Source: Patescibacteria group bacterium (GTDB lineage: Bacteria > Patescibacteriota > Minisyncoccia > Phycocordibacterales > UBA12079). From it: 21,195 nt of DNA. The notes under the pieces were generated by a model. That model made no database searches. It was not told the DNA's origin and saw only the letters and a program-made list of their open reading frames with translations. This document shows positions 7,151-12,927 of this stretch, piece after piece. The stretch spans positions 1 through 21,195 of the forward strand of contig JAHJLO010000084.1 in NCBI GenBank assembly GCA_018821685.1, written 5' to 3'. Made by a program: the position numbers and the translations under genes. How positions within the stretch are numbered: the first letter of the stretch is position 1; each line of letters starts with the position of its first letter.

Positions 7151-7203
7151 CAAATAAAAAACGCAGAACTTTTAGTTCTGCGTTTTTTTATTTGTGCGCT
7201 GGG
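7142..7203. repeat. Inverted repeat built on the tRNA-Tyr 3' end; likely terminator
   Basis: Arms 7142-7170 and 7174-7203 pair around a TTT loop, with one G-T pair and one bulged T. The left arm includes the 3' acceptor strand and the last T-stem base, then a stem containing ACGCAGAACT. The right arm provides a seven-T run. The arrangement is the same as at 85-155. Confidence 0.88.
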
Positions 7204-7352
7204 AGAAAAGTGCCTGCGCACTTTTCGTCAAGATTCGAACAGTAGAGCATGTCGAACGAAGTGAGACAGCGAGCCGCGTCCAGCGATACTTATTATTTTT
7301 AATGCGAAGCATAAAAAATAATTAGTAATCGTGGGACGAATCTTGCCCGGCG
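7204..7352. repeat. tRNA-linked structured repeat, copy B
   Basis: The module order matches copy A. A small hairpin, GAAAAGTG/CACTTTTC (7205-7212/7219-7226), comes first. CAAGATTCGAAC (7229-7240), the antisense of tRNA-Tyr bases 7130-7141, follows. Next are GAGCATGT (7245-7252), a hairpin TGTC-GA-AC-GAA-GT-GA-GACA (7250-7268) and GCGAGC (7269-7274). A long stem-loop follows with base GCGATACT/AGTAATCGT (7283-7290/7324-7332) and GCGAAGC at the tip, then GGGAC (7333-7337). It ends with a perfect 16-bp direct copy of the tRNA-Tyr 3' region (7133-7148 repeated at 7337-7352). Antisense and direct copies match this tRNA, not tRNA-Thr. No ORF is seen. Confidence 0.8.
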
Positions 7353-7357
7353 TACAA

Positions 7358-7393
7358 AAAAAAGTTTCTACCTAAATGCGGTAGAAACTTTTT
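7358..7393. terminator. Terminator hairpin after the tRNA-Tyr element
   Basis: AAAAAGTTTCTACC (7359-7372) and GGTAGAAACTTTTT (7380-7393) form a perfect 14-bp stem with a 7-nt loop and T tract. It closes the element and could also terminate the minus-strand small ORF downstream. Confidence 0.75.
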
Positions 7394-7420
7394 AAACACT
7401 ATTTTAAGGGGCTTCGTTAT

Positions 7421-7561
7421 TTAGTCTGGAATATCATTACGATATAGTTGAGAGTTTATAAATATATCGACCCAACCTATTGTGTTTATGTGAGGATCCT
7501 CCTCATCCCTTTCTTGCTTCTTTTTTTCCCTTAAAATTGGGTTTGAAGATTTAAAAAACAT
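7421..7561 (-). CDS. Small ORF, 46 residues (55 with a TTG start)
   Basis: I found this small ORF by reading the minus strand between the tRNA-Tyr element and the histone-like gene. From the ATG at 7559-7561 it encodes a 46-residue, charged, soluble peptide with the stretches REKKKQERDEEDPH and IGWVDIFINSQLYRNDIPD, ending at TAA. An in-frame TTG at 7586-7588 would add nine mostly basic residues. A strong SD-like GAGGGAGGT lies just before that TTG, but is too close to it (2-3 nt) and about 29 nt from the ATG. The start is therefore unclear. No family is recognised. It could be a small protein gene or chance; the terminator facing it and the SD-like sequence favour a gene. Confidence 0.4.
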   Translation of the reverse strand: MFFKSSNPILREKKKQERDEEDPHINTIGWVDIFINSQLYRNDIPD

Positions 7562-7713
7562 ATCAGGCTCTCTTTTTTTCTTTTTCAAAAACCTCCCTCT
7601 TTTTTTGTTATTGATCGATTATCCTATTTTAAGATAACAGATAATATCTAAAGTTACAATAAAAAAATATTTTAAAAAACTTTTCCACATGTATTTTAAA
7701 AATAAAAAAGTTG

Positions 7714-7719
7714 TATAAT
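7714..7719 (+). promoter_or_regulatory. Putative -10 for the lysine-rich gene
   Basis: TATAAT lies in an AT-rich gap, with no clear -35. It would give a leader of about 100 nt. A near-consensus DnaA box, TTTTCCACA, lies upstream at 7681-7689. Confidence 0.3.
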
Positions 7720-7829
7720 AAGGTTAACACAAATTTCTTTTACATTTTTTTTCTGTCTGGCTGTGTGTTTCAAATTTTGTTATTTGGAAAAGGTCGAAAT
7801 TTTTATTAGATAAATTTAAATAATTTTGT

Positions 7830-8003
7830 ATGGTAACTAAAAAGAAAAAAGTTGTAGCAAAGAAAAAAGCTGCTCCTAAGAAAAAACCAGCTACAAAGAA
7901 AAAAGTTGCTCCTAAGAAAAAAGTTGTAGCAAAGAAGAAGGTTGTAGCAAAGAAAAAAGCTGCTCCTAAGAAAAAAACTGTTGCGAAGAAAAGAAAAAAA
8001 TAG
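7830..8003 (+). CDS. Lysine-rich histone H1-like DNA-binding protein, 57 residues
   Basis: The 57-residue protein consists almost only of K, A, V, P and T in repeated units such as KKKVVAKKK and KKKAAPKKK, ending KKRKK. This resembles the C-terminal tails of eukaryotic histone H1 and bacterial H1-like proteins (for example chlamydial Hc1/Hc2 and AlgP-type repeats), which bind DNA non-specifically and compact it. The DNA itself is repetitive: a roughly 39-bp unit coding for VVAKKKAAPKKK occurs twice, so copy number could change by slippage. It has its own terminator, so it is a single-gene unit upstream of mnmA. No SD precedes the ATG. The coding call rests on a clean start, stop and codon-preserving repeats; a nucleoid role is inferred from composition. 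Confidence 0.8.
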   Translation: MVTKKKKVVAKKKAAPKKKPATKKKVAPKKKVVAKKKVVAKKKAAPKKKTVAKKRKK

Positions 8004-8008
8004 TTTTT

Positions 8009-8044
8009 AAAAAAATCACTTTCTGAAAAAAAGTGGTTTTTTTA
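8009..8044 (+). terminator. Terminator after the lysine-rich gene
   Basis: AAAAAATCACTTT and AAAGTGGTTTTTT pair (one T-G) and end in a T run, a few bases after the stop codon. Confidence 0.75.
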
Positions 8045-8067
8045 TTTACTTTTAACTTTTAAACAGA

Positions 8068-8073
8068 TAGTAT
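8068..8073 (+). promoter_or_regulatory. Putative -10 of mnmA
   Basis: TAGTAT ends 6 nt before the ATG at 8080, consistent with a leaderless transcript. An overlapping TATAAA (8071-8076) would be too close. Confidence 0.4.
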
Positions 8074-8079
8074 AAAGTC

Positions 8080-9192
8080 ATGTCAAATAAGGTCAAGACT
8101 CTAAATTCAAAAAAAGGGTTGAAGAAAAAAGTATATGTAGGTTTGTCGGGCGGAGTTGATTCGTCTGTTTCCGCTGCTTTGCTAAAAGAACAAGGTTATG
8201 ATGTTACTGGTGTTTTTATAAAAGTTTGGCAACCAGAATTTGTTAAATGCAATTGGAGAGAAGACCGGTTAGACGCCATGAGAGTTTGTGCGAAATTAGA
8301 TATTCCTTTTAAAGATTTAGATTTAGAAGATGAATATAAAAAAGAAGTTTTTGATTATATGATTCGCGAGTATAAAGAGGGGAGAACTCCTAATCCCGAT
8401 GTGATGTGTAATAAATCAATTAAATTTGGCGGTTTTCTTAAGTGGGCTTTGGAAGAAGGAGCTGATTATATCGCGACAGGTCATTATGCTCGAGTGGAGG
8501 ATGGTGAAAAAATAAAAATGTTGGCGGGTGTAGATAATAATAAAGATCAAACTTACTTTTTGTGGACTATTACCCAAGAGCGTTTGAAACATGTGTTTTT
8601 TCCAATTGGAGATTTAGAAAAGCCAGAAGTTAGAAAAATAGCGAAAAAATTTGATTTACTTACTGCAGAAAAAAAAGACAGTCAGGGTTTGTGTTTTGTT
8701 GGGATGGTAGAAATGAGAGATTTTTTGAAATTATTTTTGCCAGAAAAAAGAGGGGATGTGTTGAGTGAAAAAGGAGAAATAATTGGGTACCATGATGGGG
8801 CTTATTATTATACTTTGGGACAGAGACATGGTTTCATAATTACAGAAAAAACTCCAGATGATAAACCTCGATTTATTGTAGGAAAAGATGTTAATAAAAA
8901 TATCCTTATTGTTTCGGACAAAACAGGTGAACAGATAAAAAGAGTTTCTGATGGAAAAGAAATTGAAATTTCAAATATAAATTGGATAAGTGGACAAGAG
9001 CCGAGTTTAGACAAAAAATATCAAGCTCGCATCAGATATCGACAACCGCTTCAAGATTGTAAAATCTCCAGAGGCCTTGCCTCTGGAGAAATGGTAGTTA
9101 TTTTTGATGAAGTTCAGAAGGCTATTTCTAGCGGACAGTCGCTAGTTGTCTATGATGGAGAAGAGTGTTTGGGAGGAGGGGTAATTAAATAA
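8080..9192 (+). CDS. mnmA: tRNA-specific 2-thiouridylase MnmA
   Basis: MnmA activates U34 of tRNA-Lys, -Glu and -Gln with ATP and transfers sulfur to give 2-thiouridine. The 370-residue protein has the PP-loop SGGVDS (23-28) and the two catalytic cysteines in TPNPDVMCN (C110) and QGLCFVG (C205). It also has the tRNA-binding ATGHYARV region and the C-terminal beta-barrel ending YDGEECLGGGVI. Length is normal apart from a basic N-terminal extension of about 15 residues. A perfect hairpin lies inside the coding sequence at 9066-9088 and codes for residues in the variable C-terminal domain. The gene is preceded by a terminator and a -10 box, so it is transcribed alone. Confidence 0.96.
   Translation: MSNKVKTLNSKKGLKKKVYVGLSGGVDSSVSAALLKEQGYDVTGVFIKVWQPEFVKCNWREDRLDAMRVCAKLDIPFKDLDLEDEYKKEVFDYMIREYKEGRTPNPDVMCNKSIKFGGFLKWALEEGADYIATGHYARVEDGEKIKMLAGVDNNKDQTYFLWTITQERLKHVFFPIGDLEKPEVRKIAKKFDLLTAEKKDSQGLCFVGMVEMRDFLKLFLPEKRGDVLSEKGEIIGYHDGAYYYTLGQRHGFIITEKTPDDKPRFIVGKDVNKNILIVSDKTGEQIKRVSDGKEIEISNINWISGQEPSLDKKYQARIRYRQPLQDCKISRGLASGEMVVIFDEVQKAISSGQSLVVYDGEECLGGGVIK
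9066..9088. repeat. Perfect GC-rich hairpin inside mnmA
   Basis: CTCCAGAGGC (9066-9075) and GCCTCTGGAG (9079-9088) pair perfectly across a 3-nt loop and extend one more T-A pair outward. The sequence codes for SRGLASG. It is clearly more GC-rich than its surroundings. Confidence 0.7.
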
Positions 9193-9361
9193 GTTGATAG
9201 TTTTTAAGTTATGGTTGTGGTGAATGTCCATGTAAGACAGATAATCTTAAAAGATGTCCAAAAAATGGAAAACCATGTTTACGTTTTGTCGTCCTTTCGG
9301 TTGTTTTACATAATTTCGACAAAGTTAGGAGACCTGTCCTTTTTAGTTACACAAAAAAGTC

Positions 9362-9390
9362 TTTACAATGTTAGTCTTTTGAATTAAAGT
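9362..9390 (+). promoter_or_regulatory. Putative promoter of the 206-residue unknown gene
   Basis: TTTACA (9362-9367), a 17-nt spacer and TAAAGT (9385-9390). The leader of about 55 nt contains the SD GGGAGG at 9438-9443. The rest of 9193-9451 holds no complete gene, only an open cysteine-rich frame without a start codon. Confidence 0.45.
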
Positions 9391-9451
9391 AGAATGAGAT
9401 TGCAAAGATAATTTTTTAGGAATATATATTAAAAATAGGGAGGATAGAACT

Positions 9452-10072
9452 ATGTTTTATTTAGGACCTGGTCGTTTAGACAAAGATATCAGACCCCAAA
9501 AAAACTTTTTTTTTGAAAATGACTCTTCACGAATTAGCTGCTGTACTTTTAGATTAAGTCGTGGAAATTGTGCATTCTGTGGAGAAAACATAACAGGTAT
9601 TCTCGAGTGGGGTTTGGCGGTTACAAAAGGTGTCGAAAAAGAAAATGAGGGCTTAATCTGTAAGATTAAATTATCAAAAGAATTTGAGATGTTGGTTCGT
9701 GGAGGTAAAACACAAAACACAAAACGCATTTTTGAGGTGGTATCAATTTATAAAAAAGATGATGCTAACAAAAAAGATTCCAGTATAATTTCATACGAAC
9801 TTTCCGTCAAAGAAAATACAAAATCAAAAAAGGTGGAAACAAGCATGTTGTTACTCCTAAAAACTGTTACTGGTTATAGGGTATCCGAGTATGGGGGTAC
9901 AGAGACATTAGGAGATTTCCATGTTGTCACTGGTAAGGTTGAAAAGATTTGGGGTATCTATCCTAATTTTTTACTTAGAATGTACCCAGGATCGTGTATA
10001 AAGGTTCACGATAAAACTTTGAAATGTGTCCTTGACGATTCTTGCCGAGTAGCACAACTCAATTTTGACTAA
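9452..10072 (+). CDS. Hypothetical protein, 206 residues, with clustered cysteines
   Basis: I do not recognise this protein. The N-terminal part has C30-C31 and a C40-x2-C43 pair in RGNCAFCGEN, a possible metal-binding cluster, and further cysteines near residue 70 and in the last 35 residues (GSCIKVHD, LKCVLDDSC). There is no signal peptide or membrane helix. The central part is lysine-rich and alternates beta-like stretches with charged loops. Initiation is by a strong SD (GGGAGG, 8 nt before ATG), unlike most genes here, and a terminator follows. It looks like a stand-alone gene of possibly lineage-specific origin. Coding status is well supported by length, SD and terminator; function is unknown. 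Confidence 0.75.
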   Translation: MFYLGPGRLDKDIRPQKNFFFENDSSRISCCTFRLSRGNCAFCGENITGILEWGLAVTKGVEKENEGLICKIKLSKEFEMLVRGGKTQNTKRIFEVVSIYKKDDANKKDSSIISYELSVKENTKSKKVETSMLLLLKTVTGYRVSEYGGTETLGDFHVVTGKVEKIWGIYPNFLLRMYPGSCIKVHDKTLKCVLDDSCRVAQLNFD

Positions 10073-10089
10073 ATGAGGGTTAAAATTAA

Positions 10090-10125
10090 ATGACTCGATT
10101 GTTTTTTACGATTGAGTCGTTTTTA
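10090..10125 (+). terminator. Terminator after the 206-residue gene
   Basis: TGACTCGATTG and CGATTGAGTCG form an imperfect stem (GACTC/GAGTC base) followed by TTTTTA. Confidence 0.6.
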
Positions 10126-10167
10126 GTTTAATAGGTGATTTTGAATATGGAGTAGAGAATTTGTTTG

Positions 10168-10176
10168 TGATATAAT
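10168..10176 (+). promoter_or_regulatory. Extended -10 of the ATP-cone gene
   Basis: TGA-TATAAT (TATAAT at 10171-10176) is followed by 7 nt and then the ATG at 10184, the same layout as at ddl. A leaderless mRNA is predicted. Confidence 0.6.
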
Positions 10177-10183
10177 TCAACCT

Positions 10184-11038
10184 ATGGAAAAAAAGAAAGA
10201 TATATATATAGTCAAAGCAAACGGAGAAAGAGAAATATTCGATATTTCTAAATTAGAAGATTCTTTGACGAGAGCTGGAACAAGTCCGGAATTAGTTAAA
10301 GAAATTTCAGATAAAATTGAAAACAGTTTGGTAGAGGGGATGAAAACCAAAGATATTTATAAAAAAGCTTTTTCTTTTTTGATAAAACAAGAAGACAAAA
10401 CTCCAGCCGCTAAATATTCAGTAAGAAGAGCTATTTTAGATTTAGGACCCCACGGCTTTCCTTTTGAAGATTTTGTTGGTGAAATTTTTAGAGCAAGAGG
10501 ATACCAAGTTGAGGTGGGAAAAACCGTAAACGGGTTTTGCGTTATGCACGAGATGGATGTGGTGGCTCAAAATGAAAAAGAATTGTGGATGATTGAAATT
10601 AAATTTCACAATAATGTTGGGGTTAAGTCGGATTTAAAGACAGCTCTTTATGTTAAGGCTCGTTTTGATGATTTAGAAAAAGGTGATTCTTTTAAAAATA
10701 TCAATGAAGGAAAGCTTCGTAAAAGAGTTCTTTTAACTAATACTAAATTTAGTTCTAGAGCTATTCAATATGGAACTTGTGCTGGTTTAACTTTGATTGG
10801 GTGGAATTACCCTCACAAGGGTAATTTACAGGATTTAATCAATGAGACGGGATTACATCCTCTTACTTGTTTAACTACTTTAACTAAAAAAGAAAAACAG
10901 GAATTTCTAAATCAAGGAATTGTTTTGTGTAGGGACTTAACAGCTTCTGATAAAAATATATTAAAGACAATGAAGATGACAGACAGTCGATTAAAAGAAG
11001 TGTCGGATGAAATTAAAGTATTATGTAAACTAGATTAA
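10184..11038 (+). CDS. ATP-cone domain fused to a restriction-endonuclease-like domain
   Basis: The 284-residue protein starts with an ATP-cone domain (about 1-90). Its signatures are IYIVKANGEREIFDISKLEDSLTRAG and, later, AAKYSVRRAI. This is the nucleotide-sensing module of ribonucleotide reductases and NrdR. A PD-(D/E)xK nuclease-like domain follows: helix FEDFVGEIFRARGY (94-107), then D125 in HEMDVVA and the IEIK motif (137-140) after a beta strand, giving D125-E138-K140. The C-terminus (about 225-284) is helical and may be a helix-hairpin-helix-like nucleic-acid-binding part. The architecture suggests a nuclease whose activity depends on ATP/dATP level, but substrate and role are unknown. 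There is no adjacent methylase, so a classic restriction system is unlikely. Domain calls are based on motifs I recognise. Confidence 0.8.
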   Translation: MEKKKDIYIVKANGEREIFDISKLEDSLTRAGTSPELVKEISDKIENSLVEGMKTKDIYKKAFSFLIKQEDKTPAAKYSVRRAILDLGPHGFPFEDFVGEIFRARGYQVEVGKTVNGFCVMHEMDVVAQNEKELWMIEIKFHNNVGVKSDLKTALYVKARFDDLEKGDSFKNINEGKLRKRVLLTNTKFSSRAIQYGTCAGLTLIGWNYPHKGNLQDLINETGLHPLTCLTTLTKKEKQEFLNQGIVLCRDLTASDKNILKTMKMTDSRLKEVSDEIKVLCKLD

Positions 11039-11117
11039 AATTGAAAAACTGTTTTTTTGTTGTTTTAATATTTTAGTTATGTAGAAGATAAAAATAAATT
11101 TATTTATAAATTACAAA

Positions 11118-11183
11118 AGCGATGATTCGCTACAACCTTTGCTCACTAAGTGGGCCCACCCTAATAGTCCTTGGTGTGGAGGT
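11118..11183 (+). promoter_or_regulatory. Possible structured leader upstream of frr
   Basis: In the AT-rich gap before frr lies a GC-rich island. It holds a hairpin AGCGA-tgat-TCGCT (11118-11131), a perfect palindrome GTGGGCCCAC (11150-11159) and CCACC pairing with GGTGTGG across 'ctaatagtcctt'. GGAGGT at 11178-11183 is 28 nt before the frr ATG, too far for a normal SD. It may be a cis-regulatory RNA, but I do not recognise a class. Confidence 0.35.
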
Positions 11184-11211
11184 AAACTTTAAAAATTAAC
11201 TTTACTTTAAT

Positions 11212-11760
11212 ATGTATAATTTTAATGACTTTAAGAGTAGTTTACAAGAAGTAGAAAACTGGTTATTGAAGGAATTTACTACTATTCGAACAGGGATGGC
11301 CTCTCCAGCTCTTCTTGATGGTGTTAAAGTCGATAACTATGGTTCAATGGTACCTTTAAACCAGGTTGCTAATATTAGCACCGAAAATGCTAAAACCTTG
11401 GTTGTTAGCCCTTGGGATTCATCTCAGGTTAAGGGGGTGGAAAAGGCCCTTAATGAAGCTGATTTGGGGGTTTCTGTTTCTGCGGGAGGAACTGGGATAA
11501 GAGTTTCTTTCCCTGACTTAACTTCAGAAAGGAGAGTTCTTCTTATGAGGACAGCAAAAGAAAAATTAGAGAAAGCTCGAGTTTCTTTGAGAGCTGAAAG
11601 AGAAAAAATTTGGGATGATGTTCAGAAGAAAGAAAAAGATGGCGAAATAAATGAAGACGAAAAATTTAGATTAAAAGAAGAAATACAGAAAATGATTGAT
11701 GACATGAACTCTAAGTTAGAAAAAGCATTTAATAAAAAAGAAGACGAGATTAGTCTGTAG
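11212..11760 (+). CDS. frr: Ribosome recycling factor
   Basis: RRF works with EF-G to split post-termination ribosomes. The 182-residue protein has the expected length and shape: helices forming the three-helix bundle at both ends, with the small beta domain between. Signatures include TIRTGMASPALLDGVKVDNYGS near residues 24-45, the VSPWD motif and the LTSERRVLLMRTAKEKLEKARVSLRAERE helix. It starts the frr-rseP-proS group; the gap to rseP is 33 nt, so the two are probably cotranscribed. In many bacteria pyrH-frr-uppS-cdsA-dxr-rseP-proS is the full cluster, and here the middle genes are missing. No SD is seen at the ATG. Confidence 0.95.
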   Translation: MYNFNDFKSSLQEVENWLLKEFTTIRTGMASPALLDGVKVDNYGSMVPLNQVANISTENAKTLVVSPWDSSQVKGVEKALNEADLGVSVSAGGTGIRVSFPDLTSERRVLLMRTAKEKLEKARVSLRAEREKIWDDVQKKEKDGEINEDEKFRLKEEIQKMIDDMNSKLEKAFNKKEDEISL

Positions 11761-11793
11761 AAGTTTCGTTTTCTAAAGTAAAAAAACAAAAAT

Positions 11794-12888
11794 ATGACAG
11801 TAATTTTATTTATAGCAATTTTGGCGGTTTTGATTCTAGTTCACGAATTAGGTCATTTTTTGGCTGCTAAAAAATTAGGGATGAGGGTTGATGAGTTTGG
11901 GATTGGTTTTCCCCCAAGACTTTTTTCTTTTAAAAAGGGTGAAACTGAATATTCTATAAATTTAATTCCTTTAGGAGGTTTTGTCAAAATTTTTGGGGAA
12001 GACCCAGACCTGGAATCTATTAGTGGATCTGATAGTTCAAGGAGTTTGGTAAACAAGCCTAGATGGGCCCAGGCGATTGTTATGTCAGCAGGTGTTATTT
12101 TTAATATTATTTTTGCTTGGATTTTAATTTCAATTGGACTTATGTCGGGAATGCCAATGTCCGTTGATCAGTTTAATCAGGAAGATATTAAAGACGCTAG
12201 CGTTGTGTTGGTTGGTGTTATGGAGGATTCTCCCGCTTTTGAATCTGGTTTAAAAGTAGGCGATAAAATTTTATTTATGGAATCGGGAGATGATTCTTTG
12301 CAAAATTTTAATTCAGATGAAATGAAAGAATTTATATCAAATCACGGAGGACAAGAAATAGATTTATTATATAAAAGGGGAAAGACGGAGTCAGCTTTTG
12401 CAACTGTAATTCCTGTTGATGGGATTATTGGTGAGCAATATGCCATAGGTATTAACATGGATAATATTGGGACTGTTCAATTTCTTCCTCATGTCGCTTT
12501 ATGGGAGGGATTAAAGTTAACCTTTGGTTTGATCGCAAGTATCGTTGTAGGATTATTTGCTCTAATTGCGAGTTTGGTTCAGGGGACAGGGGACTTGTCT
12601 CAGGTTACAGGACCAGTTGGAATTGTTGGTTTAGTGGGAAATGCTGCTGAGTTTGGATTTATCTATCTTTTAAGCTTCACTGCTTTTATTTCAATTAACT
12701 TAGCTGTACTTAATTCCATACCATTTCCGGCTTTAGATGGGGGAAGGCTCTTGTTTATCATTATCGAGTCTGTTATAAGAAAAAATATCAAACCTGTTAT
12801 AGCTAATTCTCTTAATTTAATCGGGTTTGTATTGCTTATTACTTTAATGGCAGCCGTGACCTTTAATGATATACTTAAATTGTTTTAA
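11794..12888 (+). CDS. rseP: RseP/S2P-type intramembrane zinc metalloprotease
   Basis: This is a site-2 protease that cuts membrane-embedded substrates such as anti-sigma factors and leftover signal peptides. The 364-residue, multi-spanning protein has the zinc motif HELGH (17-21) in the first membrane helix. One PDZ domain follows (about 125-205; VMEDSPAFESGLKVGDKIL). The second zinc/active-site motif is IPFPALDGGRLLF in the penultimate helix, and a last C-terminal membrane helix ends the protein. It has one PDZ domain instead of the two in E. coli RseP, as in the Bacillus homologue RasP. It follows frr closely. Which anti-sigma factor or peptide it cuts is not visible here. Confidence 0.93.
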   Translation: MTVILFIAILAVLILVHELGHFLAAKKLGMRVDEFGIGFPPRLFSFKKGETEYSINLIPLGGFVKIFGEDPDLESISGSDSSRSLVNKPRWAQAIVMSAGVIFNIIFAWILISIGLMSGMPMSVDQFNQEDIKDASVVLVGVMEDSPAFESGLKVGDKILFMESGDDSLQNFNSDEMKEFISNHGGQEIDLLYKRGKTESAFATVIPVDGIIGEQYAIGINMDNIGTVQFLPHVALWEGLKLTFGLIASIVVGLFALIASLVQGTGDLSQVTGPVGIVGLVGNAAEFGFIYLLSFTAFISINLAVLNSIPFPALDGGRLLFIIIESVIRKNIKPVIANSLNLIGFVLLITLMAAVTFNDILKLF

Positions 12889-12913
12889 GGGAGACTTTTT
12901 TGTAAGAGGTTAA

Positions 12914-12919
12914 TACAAT
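12914..12919 (+). promoter_or_regulatory. Putative -10 of proS
   Basis: TACAAT ends 8 nt before the proS ATG (12928). A leaderless transcript from within the frr-rseP-proS group is possible alongside readthrough. Confidence 0.4.
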
Positions 12920-12927
12920 ATAAAAAA

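Noticed and set aside
400..7689. Replication origin, because of TTATCCACA and TTTTCCACA
   Set aside because: Only two isolated boxes about 7 kb apart, no cluster, and no dnaA, dnaN or gidA nearby.
9203..9376. 58-codon ORF starting at ATG 9211 between mnmA and the unknown gene
   Set aside because: It has no SD, no -10 at suitable spacing and an unconvincing composition. The alternate cysteine-rich frame over the same bases is more protein-like but has no start codon.
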